DNA of 31,884 nucleotides from an uncultured Granulosicoccaceae bacterium (GCA_937951695.1 CALFBL010000177.1:1-31884), one strand, 5' to 3'. Positions 15,473 to 23,905 are shown, counted from the first letter of the stretch. Notes: a model not told the origin generated them from the sequence alone. A program made the numbers and translations.

Positions 15473-15958
15473 TTAACCGCTAACAATGTACGCAGCGTTG
15501 CCCGTAGCAATCAGTACGCCGTCTTGGTTTTTCAACCCCATCCGGGCAACCCCTATACGCCCACCCAAACGCACCGTTTCCGCCTCGCAGATAAACCGGG
15601 TACCGATGCCAGCTCTCAGGTAATCCACTCGCATGTCTAGGGTACCTAGGTAGGTAAACCGTTGCAAAATTTCGTCACTCGATTCTGCCGGATTGGTGCT
15701 TGCGATGGACGCCATAATGGCCAGCCCACCGGTGGTGTCCAACACACTAGCAATCACACCACCGTGCAACCGGCCGTACAGAAAATGGCCAATGAATTCC
15801 TCTCGCATATTGAAACTAACTGATACCAAGTCTTCCCACAACGCCCCGACTTTTAGTCCAAGGTGCTCATTAAAACAGATGCTGTGTTCAAACATTTGCG
15901 TTATCGCAGCATCCAACCGATGCTGTTCTTCCGCACTGCGCAAGGTTTTTTCATCCAT
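15473..15958 (-). CDS. Hotdog-fold thioesterase family protein (YigI-like)
   Basis: A 161-residue single hotdog domain. The helix motif LHGGVIASVLDTTGGLAIM holds the histidine-glycine-glycine and aspartate expected of acyl-CoA thioesterases of the PaaI/YigI group. MRVDYLRAG and FICEAETVRLGGRIGVARMGL are the following strands. It resembles E. coli YigI in length and order. The likely reaction is hydrolysis of an acyl-CoA, with unknown substrate. It converges on the fructosamine kinase gene and diverges from an SDR gene across 61 bases. It could share a lipid or aromatic-acid role with the SDR and the nearby enoyl-CoA hydratase, but that rests on proximity only. Confidence 0.85.
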   Translation of the reverse strand: MDEKTLRSAEEQHRLDAAITQMFEHSICFNEHLGLKVGALWEDLVSVSFNMREEFIGHFLYGRLHGGVIASVLDTTGGLAIMASIASTNPAESSDEILQRFTYLGTLDMRVDYLRAGIGTRFICEAETVRLGGRIGVARMGLKNQDGVLIATGNAAYIVSG

Positions 15959-16019
15959 GCGGCGAAGCTTACCTCAGCGGTGTATATTACGCCTGACCTA
16001 AAGTGTTGGACAGAATCTT

Positions 16020-16787
16020 GTGGACGTGAAAAATTCGATTGTGGTGGTCACCGGTGGCGCTCGCGGCCTCGGCCTTGCCATTGCCTCGTCACTGGCAGAG
16101 CAAGGTGCGGTACTGGCCTTAATCGATATCGATGAGGCCACGTTACGCAAAGCGTGTGAGTCGTTACCGAACCCCACGCAACACAGCTGGCACACCGCAA
16201 ACGTTGCTGATGAAGCCTCGATTGTCGAGGCGTTCAGCACCATCGCCACACGCCACGGTCGCATCCATGTGGTTGTGAACAACGCCGGAATATTGCGTGA
16301 CGCCATGCTGGTGAAAACCGATCGCGATAAGCCGAACCGCGTGTCTCAAAAACTTACGTTACAACAGTGGCAGGCGGTTATCGATGTCAATCTGACTGGG
16401 GTATTTTTATGCGGACGCGAGGCTGCAAGCCAGATGATTAAAACCGCAACGCCCGGCGTGGTTATTAACGTATCGAGCGTGAGTCGAGCCGGCAACGTGG
16501 GGCAGTCCAATTACGCGGCCGCCAAGGCCGGCGTTGCGGCCCTTACCGTGACTTGGGCAAAAGAGCTTGCCCGTCATGGCATACGAGTCGCCGCCATCGC
16601 ACCGGGTGTTATTGGTACCGACATGCTGGCTTCCATGAAACCCGAAGCATTGAAGCGAATGCTTGAGTTTGTGCCTATCGGCCGGGTCGGGGAAGCCGCC
16701 GAAATAGCACACACTGTGCAGTACCTGATAGAGAACGATTTCTTTACCGGTAGGGTGCTGGAGATTGACGGTGGTTTGCGACTGTAA
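16020..16787 (+). CDS. Short-chain dehydrogenase/reductase (FabG-like)
   Basis: A 255-residue classical SDR. TGGARGLG (about 11-18) is the nucleotide-binding motif, VVNNAG the stabilising NAG, VINVSSVSR contains the catalytic serine and YAAAKAG the YxxxK pair. PGVIGTDM and FFTGRVLEIDGGLRL complete the fold. Such enzymes reduce 3-oxoacyl or other ketone substrates with NAD(P)H. I use the GTG at 16020; a second GTG two codons on is equally possible. It is a single gene converging on the enoyl-CoA hydratase at 16828, and a role in acyl-CoA metabolism is plausible. The exact substrate is not visible. Confidence 0.9.
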   Translation: MDVKNSIVVVTGGARGLGLAIASSLAEQGAVLALIDIDEATLRKACESLPNPTQHSWHTANVADEASIVEAFSTIATRHGRIHVVVNNAGILRDAMLVKTDRDKPNRVSQKLTLQQWQAVIDVNLTGVFLCGREAASQMIKTATPGVVINVSSVSRAGNVGQSNYAAAKAGVAALTVTWAKELARHGIRVAAIAPGVIGTDMLASMKPEALKRMLEFVPIGRVGEAAEIAHTVQYLIENDFFTGRVLEIDGGLRL

Positions 16788-16827
16788 GGCATATTTCGGC
16801 TGAGTGAGATCGACTAAACAATACCGA

Positions 16828-17625
16828 TCACTCGCCAGTAAATTTCGGGTCGCGGCGTTCGTTGAAAGAACTGATGCCCTCTCGTCGATCCGAAGTGGGT
16901 ACCAAACGATTGTAAGCTTCAATCTCCAGCCCCAGTCCGTTCGCCAGTGACATGTCCATGCCTCGATTAACCGCCAACTTCGCCTGGCGCACCGCAATCG
17001 GGGCATTTAATGCAATGGTAGAAGCCATATTCAGCGTATTGGGCAAAAGCTCAGCAGGCTCATACACCGCGTTAACCAGGCCCCAGGATTCAGCCTCCTC
17101 GGCGGTAAAGCGGCGACCGGATAGAATCAATTCCTGGGCTCGCCGGGTGCCTATTGCACGCGGCAGACATTGCGTCCCACCCGCTCCTGGCATGATACCT
17201 AGGCGAGTCTCGGTTTGGGCAAACGTTGCGCTACGCGCAGCGAAAGCAAAATCGACTGCTGCGACCAATTCACACCCGCCGCCAAAGGCTGCCCCGTTCA
17301 CCGCCGCAATGATGGGCAATGGACAGCCGAGAATTGCGCGCACCATTCGCTCGTACTGGCGATGCTGGGCAAACCAGGCCTCATCGCTCATTCCGTGTCG
17401 CTCTTTTAAATCCCCGCCTGCACAGAATGCGCGTGTGCCCTTACCGGTTAGCACCACCACACGAGTATGCTCAGGCAGTGTCGCCAGATACTCGAAACAA
17501 TCGGTCAGTTCTTCCGCCATTGCAGTGTTGAACGCGTTTGATGCGAAGGGTCGGTTCAACCGCACCTGCAACACCCAATCAGCGGGATGTTGCAACTCCA
17601 ACGTTTTGTAACTCTTAAGACTCAT
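16828..17625 (-). CDS. Enoyl-CoA hydratase/isomerase family protein
   Basis: A 265-residue crotonase. The oxyanion-hole segments are FCAGGDLKER and NGAAFGGGCELVAAVD. Both catalytic-site glutamates typical of enoyl-CoA hydratase appear present (in GGGCEL and in TFAQTETRLGIMPGAGGTQ). The likely reaction is hydration of a trans-2-enoyl-CoA, though isomerases and other crotonases share these features. The ATG at 17625 lies 6 bases after the stop of the FAD oxidoreductase gene, so this is the last gene of the 20985-16828 run. An in-frame GTG at 17631 is less likely. Its position beside an amine oxidase suggests catabolism of an amine- or amino-acid-derived acid, which is inference. Confidence 0.92.
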   Translation of the reverse strand: MSLKSYKTLELQHPADWVLQVRLNRPFASNAFNTAMAEELTDCFEYLATLPEHTRVVVLTGKGTRAFCAGGDLKERHGMSDEAWFAQHRQYERMVRAILGCPLPIIAAVNGAAFGGGCELVAAVDFAFAARSATFAQTETRLGIMPGAGGTQCLPRAIGTRRAQELILSGRRFTAEEAESWGLVNAVYEPAELLPNTLNMASTIALNAPIAVRQAKLAVNRGMDMSLANGLGLEIEAYNRLVPTSDRREGISSFNERRDPKFTGE

Positions 17626-17631
17626 AAACAC

Positions 17632-18939
17632 TCACGCTCGTGACTCTTCGAGTCTGTCCATCAACATGTCCCAACGTATGATCATTGTCGCGCCGATCTC
17701 GTGAAACGCATGCAATACGAATTCGTCCGGTGTGGTCACCGGCATAAACGCGTGTTCAACATCGCGCTGCAAGAGACGGCTCGCCATGGCCAAGCCCATC
17801 ATCGACCCCATTCCCACACCTCGCCCGTTGTAACCCATACCGATTAATAAATCGGCAGTGGGTGCAAACAGAAACGGCAAGCGATCTTTGGTAATAGCCA
17901 ACCGTCCGCCCCAATGATAGTCCCAACGCACGCCTTCGAGTTCCGGAAACACGTCAATGGCACGATTTTTTAGGTCGGTAAAATCATCCAGACAAAACTG
18001 GTCTCGCATGGGGCCGTGATCCCCCATCGTCAAGCGACCATCGCGGTCATAACGCCCGTACAACACCATTCGTCGCTTTTCCACTAGCGTGGATCGATGA
18101 GGTAGTATCCTTTCCTGCAAACCAGCTGGCAACGGCTCGGTAGCGACCTGAATGCTGCGCGCCGGCACCACTTTCTGGCGCAGCCCAGAGACGGTACTAT
18201 CGGTATAGCCATTGGTGCACACCAGCACCTGCTCAGCGCAGACCTGCCCCACCCCCGTGCTAACAATCCACCCTGCATGTTCAGCCCTTCGTTTCAAGGT
18301 TTGGACCGCCGAATGGGAATAAATTTTAACACCCGCGTCCAGCGCAACGCGAGCCAGCTCGCGTGTATATGACAAGGGTTGAATCGAACCGCACGGCTTG
18401 ATGAACGAGCCACCAATGTAATTTCCCGAACCCGTTTTGCGTGCGATTGTCGCTCGATCCAGCTCTTCTATTTGCAAACCGATGCGAGCAAACTCCTCTG
18501 CCTGCCGTTGCTGTTCAGCAAGGCGTTTGGGTGTAACCGCGCCTTGTATCCACCCGGTCTGTTCTGCGTCACACACCATATCAAACTGTTTAATGCGATC
18601 GAACACCGTTTGCGGTGTGCGCACCAAGGCGGCTAATAACGGCTCTGCGGCCGCTTGCCCGTAATGGGCCACTAGCGCATCGGGAGATAAATTTAAGCCC
18701 ACGTTCACCTGACCGCCGTTACGACCCGATGCCCCACCACCCACCACACCCGCTTCCAGCACCACAACATTGGTCGCGTTTTGAGCCAACTCAATGGCGG
18801 CATTCAGCCCAGTGATTCCGGCACCGATAATCACGACATCGGTTGTTATATCCTCATTTAAGGGCTCAGTCGACGGAGCAGTTACCGCGGTATCAAACCA
18901 CAAGGCACTTTGAAATCCATCTATGGGAAACTGCGTCAT
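17632..18939 (-). CDS. FAD-dependent amine/amino-acid oxidoreductase (DAO family, PuuB-like)
   Basis: A 435-residue flavoprotein. VVIIGAGITGLNAAIELA is the FAD-binding Rossmann motif, VVVLEAG the ribose-binding acid, and GGGASGRNGGQV the conserved segment seen in gamma-glutamylputrescine oxidase (PuuB) and OrdL-type enzymes. HWGGRLAITKDRLPF and GYNGRGVGMG are the C-terminal FAD contacts. The family oxidises the C-N bond of amino acids or amines with O2 or an acceptor. A strong GGAGG sits 6 bases before the ATG at 18939, and the upstream kinase stop lies 9 bases away, so the genes are cotranscribed. Neighbouring puu genes are absent, so the putrescine assignment is only a resemblance. Confidence 0.9.
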   Translation of the reverse strand: MTQFPIDGFQSALWFDTAVTAPSTEPLNEDITTDVVIIGAGITGLNAAIELAQNATNVVVLEAGVVGGGASGRNGGQVNVGLNLSPDALVAHYGQAAAEPLLAALVRTPQTVFDRIKQFDMVCDAEQTGWIQGAVTPKRLAEQQRQAEEFARIGLQIEELDRATIARKTGSGNYIGGSFIKPCGSIQPLSYTRELARVALDAGVKIYSHSAVQTLKRRAEHAGWIVSTGVGQVCAEQVLVCTNGYTDSTVSGLRQKVVPARSIQVATEPLPAGLQERILPHRSTLVEKRRMVLYGRYDRDGRLTMGDHGPMRDQFCLDDFTDLKNRAIDVFPELEGVRWDYHWGGRLAITKDRLPFLFAPTADLLIGMGYNGRGVGMGSMMGLAMASRLLQRDVEHAFMPVTTPDEFVLHAFHEIGATMIIRWDMLMDRLEESRA

Positions 18940-18948
18940 CAAACCTCC

Positions 18949-20985
18949 TCACACCAGTGCAGAAACTTCCGCCGTTGGATTGTAATCGTTTGGCTGCCGA
19001 TCCAGCGTGTGGCGAACGATCTTCAGTAAGTCCGTATGTAGCACGGGCTTGAGCAGTTTCGGTTGCCTATTGATCTCCGCTGAGCCAGACGCACTTGCAT
19101 TGGCGGTGACAAATACAACCGGTATCCCCGGACAAAGCTGCCGGGCCTGTTCGAACACCACATAGCCATCTTTGCGCGGCATCGAGATGTCCAGAACCAT
19201 CAAATCGTACCCGTCTGTGTTGGTCACCAGAAAATCGATTGCCTCCTGACCGTCACAAGCAGTCGTTATCTGATAACCAGCACGCCTGAGCTGCATGGCT
19301 GCAATGTGACGAAGTCCGGGCTCATTTTCTGCTAAAAGAATCCGCTCCGTACCACCAATTTGATCGATCGAGACATTATCGGCAGCACCATCAGGGCAAG
19401 CGTGGTCAAAAGACTCAGCAGCCGGTAGATCGATAATGAGCGTGGTGCCTTTGCCCGGAACACTTTCAATGTGCATTTCACCGCCCATCTGACGAATCGC
19501 TGCCAGCGATGATGTCAGACCCAACCCGGTGCCTGTGGTCTTGCCTTTAGTGGTATAAAAAGGTTCAAAAACCCGGCTGCGCTCATAGGCTGTCATGCCT
19601 TTGCCGGTGTCTGTGATATTCAGACGAATCATAGCGTGCTGCTTCCCTGCCGCCTCCGCGTTCAACGCGCGCGAACCGATCGTTAGTGTGCCCCCACCGG
19701 GCATAGCATCGCGCGCATTTACGATCAGATTAACAATAGCTTGCTCAAGCATGGATCGATCGACACGCACCAGATCAGCACTGACATCGATTAGATTGTG
19801 CATCTTGAGACCCGGCCCAAGTAGCCCGTGAATCATTGGATCTAGGTCTTCTAGAAACTCAGACAAGCGCAACACGCGTACGTCGCACGTAAGCTCATCG
19901 TGTTTAAAGGTTATCAATTGTTTTACCAACAAACGGGCCCGTTGGACGACGTTGATGATGTTGCGGTACTGAGCGTCGCTATTTTTCTGTTCTGTGTTTT
20001 TTTCGCATTCCGTTCGCACGATTTCAGAAGAATCGTAAGCGTTCGAACAGCGCGCAGGTCGAGAGTCACCGCTGGGGAGGACCTCACAATTCATCAGCCC
20101 TAGCTCTGCAAAACCCATAATACTTTGTAAATGGTTAGAAAAGTCGTGCGCTACTCCAGCGGCTAGCCGTCCTACCACGTCCAGTCGTTCCGATTGATGC
20201 AGTTGATGGGTCAAGCTCTGGTGCTGTTCGTGCAAATTGCGCAAATACAAAAATCCAAACCATGGGATGGTCCAGAGCATTAAGTTGCCGTAAATTGGCA
20301 AGAGCCACAGGCCCAGCAAAGGATTTGTCTGCACGGCGGTCAATAACAGCAAGTGCGCAAACAGATACAAGCCAAAAGGAATCCAAGCAGTTCGACTTAG
20401 AGTGGCGTGGGACCGCAACGACCACAAACGCCAAGTCGCGTATGACACCACGGTAACGCAGGCGAGAGTTAGAATGAACAAATCAATGCTGTGCTCAAAT
20501 TGAGCACTGTGCTCTGTGACGATGACTGAGTACCAATGCAGTGTCACCCCTATGGTGATAGTGATCAGGCACAGAGTCCCGACCCAAATCGCGCGCAGTA
20601 TATTGGTGCGACTCTCCGGAAGACTAATAAAACTTATCATTCCAAACGAAAGATACAAAAACGATAAGGCGTACAAGCCTACGGCTATCGGTTCCCACAG
20701 TTTACCGATGATTGAGAGCGACTCCCCGGGTAATTGAGGTCCCTGAGCCAAACACCAGAGCTTTACGATGAAATTGCTCAGCTCGACGAACAGAGCAAAA
20801 AGGATGCCGTTGAGCAGCCATGCATCCGAGGAGAATTGATAAATCGGTTTTAGGAGCTTAGATGTGGCGAAAATCATCAACCACATAAACGATGCCAGAA
20901 AGTGACGCGAAAGATCGGAATCGGGTGTTCCATCGCCGCCGCCAAACTGAATCAACAATGAATGCAGTATTTCTAGATATGGCAT
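18949..20985 (-). CDS. Hybrid sensor histidine kinase with seven-TM sensor and C-terminal receiver
   Basis: A 678-residue membrane kinase. About seven hydrophobic helices fill residues 29-250. After a short linker, VVGRLAAGVAHDFSNHLQSI holds the phospho-accepting H280. The N box is LEQAIVNLIVNARDAMPGGG, G1 is DTGKGM and G2 is TTGTGLGL. A receiver domain starts near 548, with phospho-aspartate D599 in LDISMP and K646 in LLKPV. It would sense a membrane or small-molecule signal, autophosphorylate and pass phosphate to its own receiver or to the divergent FixJ-like regulator at 21308. It is the first gene of a run with the FAD oxidase and enoyl-CoA hydratase. The sensor segment is not one I can assign to a named domain. 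Confidence 0.92.
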   Translation of the reverse strand: MPYLEILHSLLIQFGGGDGTPDSDLSRHFLASFMWLMIFATSKLLKPIYQFSSDAWLLNGILFALFVELSNFIVKLWCLAQGPQLPGESLSIIGKLWEPIAVGLYALSFLYLSFGMISFISLPESRTNILRAIWVGTLCLITITIGVTLHWYSVIVTEHSAQFEHSIDLFILTLACVTVVSYATWRLWSLRSHATLSRTAWIPFGLYLFAHLLLLTAVQTNPLLGLWLLPIYGNLMLWTIPWFGFLYLRNLHEQHQSLTHQLHQSERLDVVGRLAAGVAHDFSNHLQSIMGFAELGLMNCEVLPSGDSRPARCSNAYDSSEIVRTECEKNTEQKNSDAQYRNIINVVQRARLLVKQLITFKHDELTCDVRVLRLSEFLEDLDPMIHGLLGPGLKMHNLIDVSADLVRVDRSMLEQAIVNLIVNARDAMPGGGTLTIGSRALNAEAAGKQHAMIRLNITDTGKGMTAYERSRVFEPFYTTKGKTTGTGLGLTSSLAAIRQMGGEMHIESVPGKGTTLIIDLPAAESFDHACPDGAADNVSIDQIGGTERILLAENEPGLRHIAAMQLRRAGYQITTACDGQEAIDFLVTNTDGYDLMVLDISMPRKDGYVVFEQARQLCPGIPVVFVTANASASGSAEINRQPKLLKPVLHTDLLKIVRHTLDRQPNDYNPTAEVSALV

Positions 20986-21307
20986 CGCTCAAGCCTGAGA
21001 AGACCAGTTGCAAACCGGTAGAAACACGGCCTCTGTGGCATTCTTCGCCTGATGTACGCAATTAGTGACACAGATCTCAGATTACCCCAACGTCCTGTGG
21101 GTAACCCGAACGCTGACCTGCCGGTACAATAACACACGTAATTATTGCATCGCAACACAGCGAAAACACACATAATAATATAAACCTAAAGTCTAGTTAG
21201 CTACGTATAATAATGCGTTATGCGGCTCCGAGAAACCTTAATAGACATCGTCGTAGGTCATCTTTTCCGCGGAGCGAGGCAAAAAAGAAGCCGGTTATGT
21301 CAGTTCT
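20986..21307. other. Divergent regulatory region of the two-component genes
   Basis: About 322 bases between the hybrid kinase and the response regulator. It holds a 23-base inverted repeat (21082-21104) and a perfect TATAAT on the plus strand at 21206-21211, about 100 bases before the regulator start, without a clear -35. The stretch 21165-21220 is unusually AT-rich compared with its surroundings. I see no small ORF worth calling. Confidence 0.55.
21082..21104. promoter_or_regulatory. Inverted repeat TTACCC-N11-GGGTAA, candidate operator
   Basis: Perfect 6-base arms at 21082-21087 and 21099-21104 are separated by 11 bases. It lies 97 bases upstream of the kinase start, in the shared divergent promoter region. 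Size and symmetry fit a dimeric DNA-binding regulator such as the LuxR/FixJ-type protein encoded next door. Function is inferred from position only. Confidence 0.45.
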
Positions 21308-21955
21308 ATGTGTGATTCAAACATTGTTATCTACATCGTTGATGACGATGCTCAAGTACTGAATTCCACTCGGGCGCTGATCGAGGCAGAAGGCTGGGGC
21401 GCTCGGTGCATGGCCAGTGCATCGGAGTTTCTTCGATCCTACGAAGAGGAACACCTCGGGTGTCTCGTCCTCGATCTTCAACTGCCGGAAATGAGTGGTT
21501 TGGAACTGCAACAACAAATGACCGAGCGAAGTATTGATGTACCCGTCGTGTTCATCACAGGACAGGCAAGTATCGAAACCTCTGTTAAAGCCTTGAAAGC
21601 CGGCGCAGTGGATTTTCTCGAAAAACCCTTTACCCGAACTGCGCTGGTATCAACCATTAACAATGCTTTGGCTCTGCAATCGCAGTCGCGCCAGGAAAAG
21701 GACGCCCTGAACAGAGTGCAAAACCGATTCAAGGATCTTACCGATCGTGAATGGGAAGTGGTCAACGCCATCGTCTCTGGCCCTGCCATCTTGTCTAGTA
21801 AAAAGGTTGCGCGAGTCCTCGGCATTAGCCATCGGACCGTCGAGCATCATCGGGCCAGTATCATGACCAAAACTCGATGTGGCTCCCTGCCAGAACTGAT
21901 TCGCTTAGCCAGCTTTATTGGCATTGCCGATCCCAGTCTTATTGTCGATGATTAG
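21308..21955 (+). CDS. FixJ/NarL-type response regulator
   Basis: A 215-residue response regulator. The receiver domain carries the acidic cluster VDDDA (11-15), the phospho-aspartate D56 in LVLDLQLPEMSG, the FITGQ threonine and K106 in FLEKPF; the order is that of FixJ. A LuxR-type helix-turn-helix follows (LTDREWEVVNAIVSG, then SSKKVARVLGISHRTVEHHRASIMTKTRC). It diverges from the hybrid kinase, its probable partner, and may control that operon. The last 17 bases overlap the 3' end of csrA on the other strand. The HTH has an altered first part (VSGPAILSSKKVA where VaeGl-nKeIA is usual), but recognition-helix residues look intact. Confidence 0.92.
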   Translation: MCDSNIVIYIVDDDAQVLNSTRALIEAEGWGARCMASASEFLRSYEEEHLGCLVLDLQLPEMSGLELQQQMTERSIDVPVVFITGQASIETSVKALKAGAVDFLEKPFTRTALVSTINNALALQSQSRQEKDALNRVQNRFKDLTDREWEVVNAIVSGPAILSSKKVARVLGISHRTVEHHRASIMTKTRCGSLPELIRLASFIGIADPSLIVDD

Positions 21956-22184
21956 ACTGCGGCGCGATTTGCGCTGGTACGCCACCGTCCTCGCCCTCGC
22001 TTGAACCATTCGCGGCTAAGCGCTCCGCTTCGATGCGCAAATAAATTTCTTCACGATGAACCGCCACATCCGCGGGTGCGTCGATTCCTAAGCGCACCTG
22101 CTTACCCTTGACTTCCAGAACAGAGATTTTCACTTCATCTGCCAAGATGAGAGCCTCCCCTGGTTTGCGTGTTAATACGAGCAT
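21939..22184 (-). CDS. csrA: Carbon storage regulator CsrA with extended C-terminus
   Basis: The start MLVLTRKPGEALILADEVKISVLEVKGKQVRLGIDAPADVAVHREEIYLRI is near-canonical CsrA (RsmA), a dimeric RNA-binding protein that blocks or stabilises mRNAs by binding GGA motifs. The RNA-contacting L4 in the first strand and R44 in VHREEIY are present. AGGAG lies 7 bases before the ATG at 22184; the open frame extends to 22235 but the longer start has no support. The protein is 81 residues, some 15-20 more than most CsrA proteins, with a polar tail rich in Gly, Ser, Gln and Asn. The tail region overlaps the response-regulator gene tail by 17 bases. Confidence 0.95.
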   Translation of the reverse strand: MLVLTRKPGEALILADEVKISVLEVKGKQVRLGIDAPADVAVHREEIYLRIEAERLAANGSSEGEDGGVPAQIAPQSNHRQ

Positions 22185-22235
22185 TTTTTCTCCTGCACAG
22201 CGGTTTACTCCTTCTTGTTCGCCAAAAACGAACAA
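22185..22235 (-). promoter_or_regulatory. csrA leader with two GGA motifs and a small hairpin
   Basis: In the transcript sense the leader carries AAGGAG (GGA at 22211-22209) and CAGGAG (GGA at 22193-22191), the second being the ribosome site. A 5-bp hairpin GTTCG/CGAAC (22233-22217) lies just upstream. CsrA commonly represses its own mRNA by binding such GGA pairs. Autoregulation is inferred, not shown. Confidence 0.4.
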
Positions 22236-22622
22236 TTCGCATCAAGGATTGAACATTCAGAGATTCAATATGCATAGTAAAGGCCTTTCATGATGTTTAG
22301 ACTATACGTGGAACTACCTAGTATCGTTGATAGTTGAATTATTTCAGCCGCGGCTCAGTTCTATGAATTGCGCAGAATCTCATTTGAAAGGTCGCTAGAT
22401 TGTCTCTCTTAGCCGGAATTGACTGAAAATAGCCACTGCGGGATAACCGGAAATCAAAGAGTTGTAACGTTCTGGACACAATCGTTCACAATTCGAATTG
22501 AACCATAAGACTCTCCAGACTGTTTTTCAGCTAGACACTGTTTAGCGAGATCCAGTGCCCGTTTCATCACAAGCGAACCTGACTTTTATGCGCACTACAA
22601 ACAAGCAATCGGGATAGCGACG
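22236..22622. other. Divergent gap between csrA and the RlmD-like gene
   Basis: About 387 bases. It must contain the csrA promoter (a TATAGT on the reverse strand near 22310 is possible) and the promoter of the methyltransferase gene. I find no strong -35/-10 pair, hairpin or small ORF, and no recognisable RNA. Confidence 0.4.
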
Positions 22623-23810
22623 ATGAAATTCAAATCCAGTCTGGACAAGTACCGGCGAGGTAAGCCTGCGGCAGTGACGACAAACACACCCACCGTCGTT
22701 ATTGAATCTCTGACCAATGAAGGTGACGGAGTGGCACACGTCGATGGGCAGGCAGTATTTGTCGCTGGCACCGCCCCTGGCGATCAAGTCAAAATTTGTA
22801 TGACTGAGCGCCACAAGCGATGGTCACGCGCGACGGTGCAGGAACTGATCGCCGCGGCGCCCACACGAGTCGATCCACTTTGCCCCTACTTCGATAATTG
22901 CGGCGGCTGTTCCTGGCAACACCTGGCTTACGAAGAGCAACTGAACGTTAAACACCACCAGCTACTGGAAACTCTGCAGCGCATTGGAAACCTCGGCCGA
23001 GTAAACGCTCGGAACATCGTACCCAGCCCGACTCCTTATCACTACAGAAACCGTATCCGGGTAGTGGCTGACAACAACGCGTTCCATTTTCACAAGTTGC
23101 GCAGTAAGACATTGACTGAAATCACTGAATGCGCCATAGCCGCGCCTGAGATTAATCACTACCTTGCCTCCCCGACCCACCCTTTCCCACCAACGCGAAC
23201 GCATATCGAACTCACTGTATCCGAAGCCGGTGAGGTATCGGCCTACCCGATCCAATCTGATCGATCTACTGAATTAGGATTTCGGCAAGTCAATAGCGCC
23301 GTATCTGAGATGCTGACCGAATCCGTTATGTCTTTGATCACCGAGCGACTGATTGAGCCAAACCGCGCAGCGTCATCGCTGATGTTGATGGATCTGTATT
23401 GCGGCCACGGTAGCTGGAGCCTGCGCGTAGCCGAGCGCCACCCCGATTTATGCGTGGTCGGTGTTGACGCCTTGGCAGACAACATTCGCATTGCTCGACA
23501 AGCCGCTAGCGCCATCACCAACGTGTCGTTTACACTTGGCCGAGCCGAGAAAGTCTTGACCAATAAAGAGGTAACCTACGACGCCGTTGTGGTAGATCCT
23601 CCACGCGCCGGGCTTAGCGATACCGTAATTGAGGCGTTGACACGTAAAGCACCCAAAGTGTTGTTGTACGTTTCCTGCCACCCCGCCACGCTTGCAAGAG
23701 ATTCCGCCAAACTGTGCGCCGGCGGTATTATGCTGGACTACGTACAGGCCTTCGATATGTTCCCACAAACCCCACACGTTGAAACTCTGGCAGTATTCGC
23801 TGGCGCTTAG
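22623..23810 (+). CDS. RlmD/TrmA-family rRNA uracil-C5 methyltransferase
   Basis: A 395-residue SAM-dependent RNA m5U methyltransferase. A TRAM domain covers about residues 20-78. The iron-sulfur cysteines C87, C93, C96 and C170 fit the CPYFDNCGGC...C pattern of RlmD. GFRQVN (219-224) is the catalytic-domain signature, DLYCGHGSWSLRVAE the SAM loop, and VVVDPPRAGL motif IV. YVSCHPATLARD supplies the catalytic C352 and HVET the general base. RlmD modifies U1939 of 23S rRNA, but the family also includes RlmCD and TrmA types, and at 395 residues it is shorter than E. coli RlmD (433), so I leave the symbol blank. Single gene. Confidence 0.9.
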   Translation: MKFKSSLDKYRRGKPAAVTTNTPTVVIESLTNEGDGVAHVDGQAVFVAGTAPGDQVKICMTERHKRWSRATVQELIAAAPTRVDPLCPYFDNCGGCSWQHLAYEEQLNVKHHQLLETLQRIGNLGRVNARNIVPSPTPYHYRNRIRVVADNNAFHFHKLRSKTLTEITECAIAAPEINHYLASPTHPFPPTRTHIELTVSEAGEVSAYPIQSDRSTELGFRQVNSAVSEMLTESVMSLITERLIEPNRAASSLMLMDLYCGHGSWSLRVAERHPDLCVVGVDALADNIRIARQAASAITNVSFTLGRAEKVLTNKEVTYDAVVVDPPRAGLSDTVIEALTRKAPKVLLYVSCHPATLARDSAKLCAGGIMLDYVQAFDMFPQTPHVETLAVFAGA

Positions 23811-23835
23811 GTTCGAACCTCAGCGATGGCCAGCG
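23798..23835. repeat. Nested inverted repeats at the 3' end of the methyltransferase gene
   Basis: Outer arms CGCTGGC (23798-23804) and GCCAGCG (23829-23835) enclose a perfect 12-base palindrome, AGGTTCGAACCT (23809-23820), which includes the stop codon at 23808-23810. It lies between two convergent genes, so it may act as a bidirectional terminator, though no T run follows. Confidence 0.45.
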
Positions 23836-23905
23836 ATAGTAGTTACCGCATCACCCAGCCACCATTCGGTATTCAACGGGCTGTTATAACGAAACAGACA
23901 ATCAG

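Noticed and set aside
16803..16834. Hairpin between the SDR and enoyl-CoA hydratase ends (GAGTGA...TCACTC)
   Set aside because: The stem has a bulge, overlaps the hydratase stop and has no T run on either side, so I do not call it a terminator.
16407..17006. 199-residue reverse-strand open frame across the SDR and hydratase ends
   Set aside because: It is antisense to the intact SDR gene and out of frame with the hydratase gene; no family features.
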